Positions 11,361 through 21,772 of a stretch of 64,000 nt of DNA are shown here, one piece after another. The DNA lies in NCBI GenBank assembly GCA_037044905.1, contig JBAOKB010000167.1:1-64000 (forward strand), read 5' to 3'. This DNA is from Hortaea werneckii (lineage: Eukaryota > Ascomycota > Dothideomycetes > Mycosphaerellales > Teratosphaeriaceae). The translations under genes were made by a program, and so were the position numbers. The notes below the pieces were generated by a model. It was given only the letters and a program-made list of their open reading frames with translations. It did no database searches and was not told the origin of the DNA. The first letter of the stretch is position 1; each line of letters opens with the position of its first letter.

Positions 11361-11943
11361 ATGCCTCGCCAGGTTGCACCGCCGCCATCAGGCGAATTCA
11401 CCATCTACCTGCAGAAGCCTTTCGCTGGTATGTGATAACCAAACCCCTGCAACAAGTAGGCAGAGCAGCATATCAAACTAATATCACCTCAGGCCAGCCT
11501 ACCCACACCGTCAACGTCGTCGGCGAGCCCAACCGTCCCGCCGTGATCCGCCAGACCATGTACAACGGCAGCACCAAGTCCTCTGAGAAGTCCGGCGACG
11601 TGCCTAAGTAAGTCCTCAACAATATCCACTCCGTTCGAACAACCAAGATCGTCAAAAGACTCTAACCCTTCTTTTCTTCTTCCACAGGGACGACGTGGAC
11701 GAGCTCATGAACCTAGTCAACACGCTACGCGGGTTCCCCTCGCACGCCTCGCAGGACGTGTACGGCCACAACACCAAGGTCGACTTCAACACGTTCGAGA
11801 TCCAGTGGTCGAACGTGGACGAGGACCCGACGGCGGGCGAGGTGAGCGAGATCGCTGCCGAGCAGAAGGACGACTTCAAGAGGGTCGCCGACTCGATTGA
11901 GGCGCTGGCTAGGACTTTCGCGAAGCGTGACGCGGCGGTATAA
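11361..11943 (+). CDS. Conserved-looking protein of unknown function (145 aa, three exons)
   Basis: Exons 11361..11427, 11493..11607 and 11688..11943. The introns (GTATGT...CTCAG and GTAAGT...CACAG, with a pyrimidine tract in the second) keep a single frame, strong evidence for a real gene. The product starts MPRQVAPPPSGEF and has a compact first half (FTIYLQKPFAGQPTHTVNVV). The rest is charged and probably helical, with VDELMNLVNTLRGFP and a C-terminal helix DSIEALARTFAKR. No signal peptide, membrane segment or motif I recognise. The protein looks soluble. No function is proposed. Confidence 0.7.
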
Positions 11944-12374
11944 GAAGCTGTGGGATAGACTCTCTTTTTTGCTCTTGGATCAAGATGAATGTCGATTGCA
12001 GGACACGTGCAGGGGAAATACTTCTGACGTGGGCACGAAGAGATGTACCCCGCGAGCGAGCAGTGGCATAAGATGGCTTAGGGGAGACAACGATTCCCTT
12101 GTTTCCTGATGAAAGTTAGGAAAACCCGCCGCAGTGTGCACTGTTGAACTGGTTGGCATTGTCGTCGCTACTAGAATCTAATGCAGACGGCTCTGCGCCT
12201 CGAAAGCCCGTCAGTATACGACTCACAGATGAGCAATGATAGCAAATGTAAGAAAAGCATTCTGCAAAGTAAAATCCTCAATTTCTTTACTTATGATCAA
12301 GCTGCCAACGTGACAACTTGTTTGACCATATATGGTGGTGTTCAGGGCGCCACATGATCGTTTCCTGTAGACCA
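11944..12374. other. Intergenic, convergent 3' regions
   Basis: About 430 bases between convergent genes. Nothing else recognised. Confidence 0.45.
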
Positions 12375-13997
12375 TCACCTAACATCTCTGATTTCCTCGC
12401 TGTTAGTGTTGCTCTCCACCTGCTCAATCCCGCCCTTCTCAGAGCTGACACCGAACATGCCATCGCCACCCTTCATGTTCTCCTCGTCATGGATGCCTGC
12501 CGCTGCATCTTCAACACCAATCTTCGTTTCACCAAGCCTATCGGCTGGGATCCTGTACGCAGGCACGAAGTTCACGCAGATAGCATAGGTCCATGCAGCG
12601 ATGAAGAACGCCAGAGGAACACTCATGGCAGGGGCTGTGTTGTCGTAGATGTCGGCAACAGCACCAAGAATGGGAGGGACTACGGCACCACCGCAGACAC
12701 CACCGACAATCCAGCCGGAACCTCGCTTGCTGTGCTTGCCCAGACCTCGCATTCCGAGCGCGACAATGGTCGGGAAACAGATACTCTCAAAGAAAAGGGT
12801 AAGGAAGAGCATCGCCAATCCGGTGTTGCCTCTTTGAGTGATGGAGGGCGCAATAAAGACAATGCATAGTCCAAGGTAGACCAGGAAAACCCATCGCGGC
12901 CTCACGAATTTCATAATCCCGGATCCAATGAATCTGCCCATGGCGAAGGCTCCTTGCGCTCCAGCTAGGAACTGCGCGGCGAGGGAGTCGCCCGTATTGG
13001 CCCTGTTTTCGGAGACATAGTTGATAAAGTAGCCGGCGATCGCGACTTGGGCACCTGGTTCGTCTTTGTGTTAGATGAATCATTCGATTGCAGATTTGCA
13101 GGATTATAGCGCTCAACATACCTGTGTAGCAGAATTGGGCAAAAGCAGCATGGAAAAGCCTGTATTGCTTCCAAAAGGGCTGGTCATCGGTATTCGCATG
13201 GCTCTCCTGAGCCTGGAACTCCATATCTGCGTCTGTGATTTCTGGGATGGGAGAGAAGTAGAACACGACGGCAAGGATGAAGACAAAAATGGCAATGGCA
13301 AGGTAGACCCATTGCACATTCTGTAGTGCGTTTTCGCCTGTTCCGGTGTTCTTGAAGAAAACGTAGGAGCCAAGGACAGGTGCGACCACGGTACCGATTC
13401 CATTGAAAGCCTGGGAGATATTTATACGCATCTCGCTGTACCGGGGTGGACCGCAGATGGTAATGTAAGGGTTGGCGGCGGTTTCGAGGCTACCTAGACC
13501 ATTGCCAATGATGAAGATGGCCGCGCAGAAGCCTCCAAACGACTTGTAGAGGAGACACGGCCATGCGACAAGGCTGCCGATGCCGTACAGACACAGGCCC
13601 CAGATGAAAACGAGCTTGAAACCGTAGTGGCGCAGGATCCAGTTGGCGTGGCCCAGAGAAGCAAGCGGGTAGGCACCAAAGTAGGCAGCTTGCAGGCCTG
13701 CAGAGCGCGCACGGTCAATTCCTAGGATCGTTTGAAAATGCTTGTTAAGCGTATCGAGCAATATGGAGAGACGTTAGTGTTTAGCTATAGTAAGAGGGAG
13801 TGTCACAAACCCATAACTAAAGCCCTGAAAATCTGTTAGTGAAATTTACTTCACTTTGGGAAGGATCAACGTACCCAGAGGAAAAACAAGACGGTGACAA
13901 GGCAGATAGGATAAATTGATTGACGAAGGGTGAGTTGAGAGGCGTTGGTGCGGGCGGTGTTGCCTTGTTTCAAGTTCATGCGTTTGAAGATCGCCAT
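12375..13997 (-). CDS. MFS transporter, L-fucose permease (FucP) type; one splice acceptor ends in AT
   Basis: Best model: complement(12375..13054, 13122..13762, 13811..13824, 13875..13997), 485 residues. Exon 1 gives MAIFKRMNLKQG...VLFFLW, a 14-base exon gives GFSY plus two bases, then GLLDTLNKHFQ follows. FFLWGF.YGLLD.LNKHFQ is the hallmark start of FucP-family sugar/proton symporters. Further helices include GNGLGSLETAANPYI, characteristic of the family, and about twelve hydrophobic segments in all. The intron at 13055-13121 is canonical. The intron at 13763-13810 has donor GTTTGT and a CTAAC branch site but ends CCAT, not AG, although length and phase fit exactly. A single base at 13763 would make it canonical. 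The substrate is probably a hexose or deoxyhexose, by family. The gene may be intact, miscalled or damaged. Confidence 0.8.
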
Positions 13998-15016
13998 GTT
14001 TGGTGAGGTTTGACGGTGAGGTTTTCTTGTAAGGTTTGTTGGTGAGGTTTACTGGCGAGGTCAATTGGTGCGGATTTGGCCTGCACCAGGCAGGGCGCTG
14101 ACAAGGTAAAGGCGTAAAGGCGATGGAGAGAGTTGCAGATCACAAGACTTCGGATGAGGAGACGACGTCCTGCTTAAGTAGACGACAGAGCTGTGGGTTA
14201 GACACCACCCATGCTACCCCGTACCTACGGGAGGCAATCAGCGGCTGCTGTAGTTGGATGGGATCATGTGAGTCTCCACCCTCCCCCGGAGACGAATGGA
14301 GACATGGTGCAGCACGGTCGGCGCACGTTTGATAACGCCCAGGCCACTATGAAGCTTGCCGTCCCATTGCAACGATGACAAGTTTGCGACGGCATGTGTT
14401 AGAGACCAATCCCATCCCCAGAAAAGATGGAGCACACCTGCGTCCTCCCCCAGTCTCCCCAGTTCGACGCCTGCGGGGTCCCACACGCCAAGCCCGCCGC
14501 CCTTCGGCCTCGGTGAAATGAATGCGCGACCCGCCGATCAAGGTTGGCGTCGTTGCGCCGATATGGTAGCCCAATTCGCCTTACCGGCGTCTTGCCAATG
14601 AGCGTGCGATGGGATGCTGTGCGTGATGCGCGGAGCGCTTCTGGAAGATTTCTGGAAGAAGGCAATCATGCAGAAGGATTCGCTTGGCTTTCCATGAGGC
14701 TGTCTATCCGGCGTTCTGCCTCTGTTTCGCTGGGCTCGGACTGCCTCATCAGGATCAAGTGTGATAAGTTCCAATGCGTTATGCACCTTGAGCGGCCACA
14801 GTAAGACCGCAGTGCCGCCTAGCCGCATACAACCAATTTCGAAAGAGGCGAACCGTCTTGTCGTTCGCACCCAGGGTCACGAGTCAGATTGCGTGGTAGA
14901 GACCTCCCTGGCCAATTTGGTTCGCATGGTGCCTGATACTGTCCATTTCGTAGCACCTCACCGTCAACAATTCGTCCCACTTTTCATTTCCTAGCCTGTT
15001 CACAATGGAATCCTGT
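13998..15016. other. Intergenic
   Basis: About 1 kb between the transporter start (-) and the ankyrin gene 3' end (-). It includes a GGTGAGGTTT-like imperfect repeat near 14010-14060. No gene recognised. Confidence 0.45.
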
Positions 15017-15748
15017 TCACTCAACACGCCTCCTCGTGCTTGCGGGGCCGTTATCATCATGCGGCAACCCGCTAAGAGCCTCTCTTACCAACTTCTCAAG
15101 TTCTCTCTGTCCCTCTTCCGTCTGGAAATCATCGCGCTGCGCTAATTCTTCTATGCGCCTCCTGAACTCGGGGTCTGGCTCCCCGCCCATCTCATCCGGC
15201 TGCATAGTTCCCACATTGATCTTGACGCCGTCTGGGAGCGGCGGCGGCGGGTGAACTTCTGCATTCTGCGCTCCCTCGACGGTGCCCGCTTGTGCTTCCA
15301 CTGATGCCTCAGCGCCGCCAGTCTGTGCAGCGACCGATGCTCCTGCCTCAGCGGACCCGCTGTGTTGCATTGCCTCACGCAAGAATACCGCAACTTCTGG
15401 CTGCTCGTCGGGGTCGTCTAGCTTCTCTGCTGCTGTCTGGCCCTCGGTGTTCTGAGAGTCGAGCTTCACGCCTAGCCGTAAAAGTTCTTTGGCCATTTCG
15501 ATGCTCTCGGCGTTGAAAAGGGCAGTCTCGCCATCTTCGTCGGTGATGTTAGGATCTACGTTGAATTCCTGTATGAGACTCTGAAGTAGCTCAAGGTGAT
15601 TCCATGATGTGGCTGCGTGGACGAGAGAATAGCCGTGTGCGTCTTGCTTGGATGCAAGTTCTGGGTGGGCGCGTAACTGGTCGAGGGCGGCCGAGGGTTT
15701 GTCGGCTGCGACGCTGAGTAGCAGATCGATCGAAGGTGCTTGTGCCAT
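15017..15748 (-). CDS. Ankyrin-repeat protein
   Basis: An intronless 243-residue frame. Ankyrin repeats occupy residues 1-115: HGYSLVHAATSWNHLELLQSLI, then EDGETALFNAESIEMAKELLRLGVKL, and NTEGQTAAEKL, each with the TALH-like turn. An Ala/Glu-rich linker follows, then a charged helical C-terminal region (PEFRRRIEELAQRDDFQ...LEKLVREAL). Layout and length resemble the small yeast ankyrin protein YCR051W and related fungal proteins, whose role is poorly defined. Probably soluble and a protein-binding factor. It diverges from CLF1 over about 305 bases. Confidence 0.8.
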   Translation of the reverse strand: MAQAPSIDLLLSVAADKPSAALDQLRAHPELASKQDAHGYSLVHAATSWNHLELLQSLIQEFNVDPNITDEDGETALFNAESIEMAKELLRLGVKLDSQNTEGQTAAEKLDDPDEQPEVAVFLREAMQHSGSAEAGASVAAQTGGAEASVEAQAGTVEGAQNAEVHPPPPLPDGVKINVGTMQPDEMGGEPDPEFRRRIEELAQRDDFQTEEGQRELEKLVREALSGLPHDDNGPASTRRRVE

Positions 15749-16053
15749 AGTGGTAGTGTACTGATATATTCTGGTGGTGTTACAATCTAACTCGCATGAA
15801 ACTCAGGGAATTAGGATTCTGTGTTTGCTTGCATGTGAAAACGGCCATCAATGAATCTTCTGCCCCGCAATTTGATTGAGTCGCAAAGCGCGCAGCACGA
15901 GTCAAGCTCTCGCGAAGCTCGGCCAACCTCTGAATCTTTCCTCGACTTTGTCGCGGCCTGCGACGCAACTATAGCCGTTCTTGCACACCACACCACACCC
16001 TGCACCGTACGACTGCGCGGATACAAGGGGATCCCCATCTCTCCTCCACCACA
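15749..16053. promoter_or_regulatory. Divergent promoter, ankyrin protein and CLF1
   Basis: Only 305 bases separate the two start codons, which face away from each other, so the 5' regions must be shared. No TATA box is evident. Confidence 0.5.
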
Positions 16054-18090
16054 ATGGACGCCTCTCGCGGCCCACCCCGGGTCAAAAACAAGGCCGCAGC
16101 GCCGCAACAGATCAGCGCAGAGCAACTCCTACGAGAAGCCGTCGACCGCCAGGAACCGGGTGTTCAAGCTCCAACCCAGCGCTTCGCTGACCTCGAAGAA
16201 CTGCACGAGTACCAGTCGCGCAAGCGTACCGACTTCGAGAACTATGTCCGTCGCAACCGCCTCAACATGGGCAACTGGTTCCGCTACGCCCAGTGGGAGC
16301 TCGAGCAGAAGGAGTACCGACGCGCGCGGAGCGTCTTCGAGCGAGCCCTCGATGTCGACCCCACCATCGTGCAGCTCTGGGTACGATATATCGAGAGCGA
16401 GATGAAAGAGCGGAACATCAACCACGCGAGGAATCTTCTCGACCGCGCCGTGACCATCTTGCCGAGAGTGGATAAGCTGTGGTATAAGTATGTCTATATG
16501 GAGGAGATGTTGGGGAATATTGCGGGAACACGGGCGGTCTTCGAGCGGTGGATGAGCTGGGAGCCGGACGAGGCGGCTTGGGGTGCGTATATCAAGCTGG
16601 AGAAGCGGTATGGGGAGTACGACCGCGCGAGAGGGGTGTTTGAGAGGTTTACAATTGTACATCCCGAGGCGAGAAATTGGATCAAGTGGGCGCGATTTGA
16701 GGAAGAGAATGGAACCAGCGACCTTGTGCGGGATGTGTATGGTGCCGCGATCGAGACACTTGGTGAGGAGTTCATGGACGAGAAGCTCTTCATTGCGTAT
16801 GCACGCTTTGAAGCGAAGTTGAAGGAGTACGAGCGCGCCAGAGCGATCTACAAGTATGCTCTTGACCGGATGCCGCGGTCGAAATCCGCGACGCTACATA
16901 AGCAATACACGACGTTCGAGAAGCAGTATGGTGACCGCGAGGGAGTCGAGGATGTCGTGCTCGCCAAGCGGAGGGTCATGTATGAGGAGCAGGTCAAGGA
17001 GAACCCCAAGAACTACGATTCATGGTTCGACTACGCCCGTCTTGAGGAAAGCTCACCTTCTTCGTCCCCGGACAAAGTACGAGATGTATATGAACGAGCA
17101 ATAGCACAAGTGCCGCCAAGCCAGGAAAAACGACACTGGAGACGCTACATCTATCTCTGGATCTTCTACGCGCTGTACGAAGAGCTTCAAGCGCGAGACA
17201 TGCAGCGCGCGGGAGCAGTGTACGCCGAAGCGCTGAAGCTGATCCCGCACAAGAAGTTCACGTTCGCGAAAGTCTGGATCTTGAAGGCGCAATTCCACAT
17301 CCGAGAAGGCGATCTGAGCGCAGCCCGGAAAACAATGGGTCTCGCGATTGGCATGTGTCCAAAGAGCAAGCTCTTCCGCGCCTACATCGAGATGGAGCTG
17401 AAGCTGTTCGAGTTCACGCGGTGTCGGACGCTCTACGAGAAGTGGATCGAATGGGACTCAGGCAACACGTCAGCCTGGATCAAATTCGGCGAGCTGGAAC
17501 GCGGTCTAGACGACGTGGAGCGCGCCCGCGCCATCTTCGAGCTGGCCATTGTGCAACCCGTGCTGGATATGCCGGAGCTGTTATGGAAAGCCTACATCGA
17601 CTTTGAAGAGGAAGAAGCCCAGGAGCCGGAGGAATACGAGCGGCCTCGCGCGTTGTATGAGCGGTTACTGGAGAAGACCGACCACGTCAAGGTCTGGATC
17701 TCCTACGCGCATTTCGAAATCAACGTCCCTGACCCCTCGGCGCCGGACTCGGAGCACGCGTCCCCCGAAGCGATCAAGCGCGCGCGGAGCGTCTTCACGC
17801 GTGCGCATACCTTGTACAAGGAGAAGGGGCTAGTGGAGGAGCGGGTGGCGTTGCTGCAGGCGTGGAAGGGCTTTGAGGATACGCATGGTACGGAGGAGGA
17901 GCGGGAGAAGCTGGCGAAGATGATGCCGCGCCGGGTCAAGAAGCGGAGACGGTTGGACGACGATTCTTTCGAGGAGTATATGGATTATGTCTTCCCCGCC
18001 GATGATGAGGGGAGTGCGAAGATGGGGAAGCTTATGGCGATGGCGCAGAAGTGGAAGAAGGAGCAGGAGGCTGGTGGTGGTGGTGCTTAG
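16054..18090 (+). CDS. CLF1: Pre-mRNA-splicing factor CLF1 (Crooked-neck/Syf3)
   Basis: An intronless frame of 678 residues, the normal length for fungal Clf1. It is built almost wholly of HAT (half-a-TPR) repeats with the W..Y...E and RAR.V.ERAL pattern, beginning NWFRYAQWELEQKEYRRARSVFERAL and repeating to about residue 600. The N-terminus KNKAAAPQQISAEQLLREA and the segment FADLEELHEYQSRKRTDFE are diagnostic of the family. The basic segment RRVKKRRRLDDD near the C-terminus could be a nuclear localisation signal. Clf1 is a scaffold of the Prp19-associated complex (NTC) in the activated spliceosome. The start lies in CCACAATGGAC. No oddity in the frame. Confidence 0.97.
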   Translation: MDASRGPPRVKNKAAAPQQISAEQLLREAVDRQEPGVQAPTQRFADLEELHEYQSRKRTDFENYVRRNRLNMGNWFRYAQWELEQKEYRRARSVFERALDVDPTIVQLWVRYIESEMKERNINHARNLLDRAVTILPRVDKLWYKYVYMEEMLGNIAGTRAVFERWMSWEPDEAAWGAYIKLEKRYGEYDRARGVFERFTIVHPEARNWIKWARFEEENGTSDLVRDVYGAAIETLGEEFMDEKLFIAYARFEAKLKEYERARAIYKYALDRMPRSKSATLHKQYTTFEKQYGDREGVEDVVLAKRRVMYEEQVKENPKNYDSWFDYARLEESSPSSSPDKVRDVYERAIAQVPPSQEKRHWRRYIYLWIFYALYEELQARDMQRAGAVYAEALKLIPHKKFTFAKVWILKAQFHIREGDLSAARKTMGLAIGMCPKSKLFRAYIEMELKLFEFTRCRTLYEKWIEWDSGNTSAWIKFGELERGLDDVERARAIFELAIVQPVLDMPELLWKAYIDFEEEEAQEPEEYERPRALYERLLEKTDHVKVWISYAHFEINVPDPSAPDSEHASPEAIKRARSVFTRAHTLYKEKGLVEERVALLQAWKGFEDTHGTEEEREKLAKMMPRRVKKRRRLDDDSFEEYMDYVFPADDEGSAKMGKLMAMAQKWKKEQEAGGGGA

Positions 18091-18809
18091 ATTGCCGAAG
18101 AGGGGATCCCGAAGAGCGTTGGTTGCGTCTGTTGGCGATCTTTTTGATGAAGCTTGGAAGCGTTTTTCACCGCTTCGAATCTTCGGTCTTCTGCGCTTCC
18201 TGCCTTAACGACCTTGGACCTGCTAGAACAGTGTACTTGTACAGAACGTTAGTCACATAATGACGAACACTACCTCTACCAAGGTTGAACATTTTGGTCG
18301 TTTGCGGCAAGCGGAAAGCACTAGCGCCGCTTCATTTTCACCAGACTGAGGAACAAGTAGTATAGCTCGGACGAAATGTAAGCGGGCGTGGGAGGTGACG
18401 CCTCTAGTCGCATGTTACAATAAGGCAAAAATAAATCGATAAGTCGCTTGCACGTGAACGCCACGCGCGAAAAATGGCAAGATTGAAGAGGTCGAGTGGT
18501 GCTGATTTCGCGAGGCGACCGAGGTCCATTTGTTTCAGCGGATAGACGCCTCTCCGTTTAGCATCTTGCACACAGTGGAGAGGAATAGATAAATTCTATC
18601 GGCCTGACTAGCTACGCAAACCTGGGGCATCAATTCGTGTCCCCGGGAGGATATGTTTTCCACATCCGCGTTATGCTTCCATGGGTCTGATCCAGGCCGT
18701 TTCCTTCAAAGCCTGAGGAGCTCTACAATGCCTCTTCCCTTGCTTTGGAATCCCCTATATCCAACCTCTGTGGGGCCAGGTATCCCTCTCATCGGGGTAT
18801 CGAGTCTCG
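18091..18809. other. Intergenic, convergent 3' regions
   Basis: About 720 bases between CLF1 (+) and the SVIP-like gene (-). No other gene recognised. Confidence 0.45.
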
Positions 18810-19336
18810 TCAGTTGTAGTTCCTAGCTTCAGCAGCCACATCCGCATTGCGAGCGGCGACGTTATCGCGTGCGTTTTGCGCGAGAATGCCCGTCTGCGAT
18901 TGGCCTCGCTGCTGGTCTAATTGTCGGCCTAGCTTGCCTTTACTCTGGCTTTGGGAGGCTTTGGCGCGTTCCTGGGACGAGAGAGGGTGGTGTGTCAGTG
19001 TGGATGTCTATTGATGAGTCTGCGGGATAGCGTTTCTTTCGCCATTCGGCGTGCTTGCTTCCTTCTCCCTGCTCATCTCGGATGAGCCTAGGTGTTTATG
19101 GGACGTTTGCCTACCTCTGCTGCCCTTGCCGCTGCCGCTTTCGGATCCTCTGTGCTTCCCCCGTCTTGTGGGTTCTTGCCCAATGTCCTACCTGGCCCTT
19201 GCGGTCCTTTGGGTTTCGGTGGCGCGGCAGCCCGGGCGTCGCTCTGGTGAGGAGGCGCGTTCGCAGGAGCTGCACCTAGCGTTCGCCCATCGCCTTTGAA
19301 GTTCTCATCCTTGGGGGTGCCGCAACAGTTGCCCAT
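18810..19336 (-). CDS. Small N-myristoylated SVIP-like protein with putative p97-binding motif
   Basis: Two exons, complement(18810..18971, 19115..19336), give 127 residues. The intron is GTAGGC...TCCCAG, 143 bases. The start MGNCCG predicts N-myristoylation at Gly2 and palmitoylation at Cys4/Cys5, so it should sit on a membrane. Two copies of a G.GRTLG motif (GDGRTLGAAP and GPGRTLGKNP) follow, separated by a Pro/Ala-rich stretch. Across the splice junction the sequence reads KAAAARAAEERAK, matching the VIM consensus Rx5AAx2R with Lys in first place. The segment KGKLGRQLDQQRGQ follows. Layout (acylated N-terminus, then VIM helix) is that of SVIP, a small inhibitor of p97/Cdc48-dependent ER degradation. 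The relation is inferred from layout and motif only; function in fungi is not established. Confidence 0.6.
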
Positions 19337-20153
19337 TGCTGGGCCGATCGCCTCGGGTTCGCAACGATGGAGATGGGGATAGTGGAATGTGGACTGTAAT
19401 TTGTGTGGAAGAAGAAGGCTGTTATCTCATATGGCCAATATGATGCATCATGCTACAAACGCCTACATATGCTATACAATGTCAGGATGCCGATGGGCCG
19501 CGCAGCACTTGAAGCTTGGCTGCGGGTTGCATGTGATGCGGGGAGGCAGTGTGCATCCTGCGGAGCACCAGGCCGGAGATGGACCGACCCTTGGTCTCTT
19601 CGTGGTCTTCGGCCGCACATTCTTCGCGTCCGAACTCGTGCAAGCACATGTTGGCGTCCCACGTAAACATTCACATGCTTCTCGACGTCTGTTACACCAG
19701 CAACATGCTTTGAGGTCATTGCGAGCGTGAAAGTACGGCAATCCGGATAGCAGCTCCACCATGGCCGAAATGAGGCCAATCACGCAAACCCTGTTTAGCC
19801 TTTGTCTTCACTGGCGCCGCGCACTTTCCTGATTCGGACGACCTTGATGGTTTCTCATTTGGACGGCAGCGACGTCAAACTTCTCCCACCTTGAGCCTCC
19901 AGCTGGTGCGCACAAGCCTCTTGCCCTCAGCCCAATCGTACGGCCAGTCTTCTTTGTCTCTTGGTGCATACAATTTTCAATCCTTGTCAGGCTCGACAGT
20001 ACGACCCTCCCTGCCGCTCGATCCGGAAAGGCGTCAGAAATATAGGCGTAGAACGACATTGCAGCCCGACCGATTATGCCAGGAGTACTGCTTGAACTTG
20101 AATTATCATCATAGTTGAAGTGGGGTTCGGCTCAGTAAAGATTCACTCCCACC
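19337..20153. promoter_or_regulatory. Divergent promoter region, SVIP-like gene and zinc-finger gene
   Basis: About 820 bases between two start codons facing away from each other. Frames in this stretch overlap in several phases with no domain support. No specific site recognised. Confidence 0.45.
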
Positions 20154-21684
20154 ATGACCGCTGAATTCGACCAGATGCTGGGATCTTTTTCAGCAAACCG
20201 ACCCCAGCATCCCCAAATGGACAATGATGTCCTAGTTGGCCTAGACAAGCAGCTCATCGCATCGGGATGGACCCCGGTCCCAAGTACTACCAACCCATTG
20301 CCTTCTCCTGTCACACCTACCAGCCGGCTAGCTGGCGAACCTGCCTTTTGCGCGGGCCGTCATTGCTGTCAGTGGTCCGACGGCAGCTATGTCTGCAACA
20401 ATCACTATCCCAGCGCCGAAGATCTCGACCGTCATGTAGCTCAAGACCATGCTGGTAAACTGCCGAGCGGACAGCCAAGCGGTGAATATCACTGCCATTG
20501 GGCGGGCTGTAGCAAAACCGAGAGCTTTGGCAACAAACCCAAACTCACAAGGCATATCCACTCGCATACTGGTCATAAACCTCACCAATGCAGACACCCT
20601 GGTTGTGGAAAAGGGTTCGTCACTAAAGAGCAGTTGAAGAACCACGAGACTACGCACACCAAGACCAAGCAACATGTCTGCCCCGAATGTGGCAAGGGCT
20701 TTGCAGTGAAGACAGCATTAACCTCACACATGAATGTCCATCGTGGCACGAAGCCGTACATCTGCGATGAGTGCGGCAAAGGCTTTGCAGACAGTTCCAA
20801 CTTGTCTAAGCACAAGGCCATTCACAAGAGGGCGGCGCTCAAGAAATCTCACTCACGACGGCAAAGCGCATGTACATCATGTCACGACTCGGCGCTTGCA
20901 TCACCATCGCTTATGGGTCCACCACCCGGAATGGTCACGACCTTCGGATCACCATATCTGCCTGACTTCCCTGCACCTAGTATCGAGGCAGCCACGGCCG
21001 ACATGCTTCCGCCAGAGTACTGCGGCCTACCTTGCTTCGACGCGCACTGCAACAACGCGGAGACAGTGCCTTGTCGCAGCGCCTCGCCCTGCAAATCTGC
21101 CCCTTGTAGCGACCGCGCATGTAGCGCCGACCCATGCAACGTCCCCGATTGTCATCCCCAAGACTTTTGCGACTTCGATCACTGTTTCGACGGCAACGGC
21201 GGCCAAGCATGTGATTTCCCGCAGTGTAGCGAAGACCACCAGCTCCAACACTACTGTCCCGCTGCCGAAGACCAGCCTTGCTCCTTCGAACCTTGCGATC
21301 TCGGCGATGGCTGTACGCAGCAGGATTGTCATGATGCACATTACTTCGACTGCTTCGGTCTCTCGGACGATACTACCACCACCACCGCCACCACTCTCTC
21401 CACCCCCTCCACCCGCCCTTCCATCAGTCACCACACTAATCCGAGCATCCCGCCATCATCCTCCGGCATGTCCTCCTGGCGCGCAGGAGCCGGACGTCAT
21501 CATCTTCACCTCCCCCAGCATACACAACTAGACGGTAGCACGGCTACCACTACTCCCGCCACTGACCCTTTCAGTCTCGACCACGACGACGGCCTGAGCG
21601 AAGGGTTCAAGCAGCTGAATGACTTCATCCATGACTGTGGCGATTTCTGCGGATGTCCTGCTGCGGCGGATGCTTTGGCAAGGA

Positions 21685-21689
<5 letters not shown>
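20154..21689 (+). CDS. C2H2 zinc-finger transcription factor with Cys-rich tail region
   Basis: An intronless frame of 511 residues, start context CACCATGACC. An atypical finger near 62-95 (CCQWSDGSYVC..H....H) precedes a cluster at about 105-220: CHWAGC...H..SH, CRHPGCGKGF...H..TH, CPECGKGF...H..VH and CDECGKGF...H..IH, joined by TGHKP/TKTKQ/RGTKP linkers typical of DNA-binding fingers. After a basic stretch (KKSHSRR), residues about 289-400 are very rich in Cys and His in short C-x(2-5)-C spacings (CNVPDCHPQDFCDFDHC). The tail is Ser/Thr/Pro-rich and ends with a Cys-containing segment. The fingers imply sequence-specific DNA binding in the nucleus. The Cys-rich segment could bind metal and tune activity; that is inference. 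No target is known. Confidence 0.85.
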
Positions 21690-21721
<32 letters not shown>

Positions 21722-21772
21722 GTGATGGTTATGGTTATGGTGGAAGAGGAGGAGGAGGAGGAGGATGAGGAA
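21687..21772 (+). repeat. ATG/GGT/GAG trinucleotide repeat
   Basis: Directly after the zinc-finger stop codon runs (GAT)n, then GGTTAT repeats, then (GAG)n. It explains the poly-Met/poly-His frames in this stretch, which are not genes. Confidence 0.9.

Noticed and set aside
20734..21531. A 265-codon + strand frame inside the zinc-finger gene
   Set aside because: It overlaps the clear zinc-finger frame in another phase and carries no domain.
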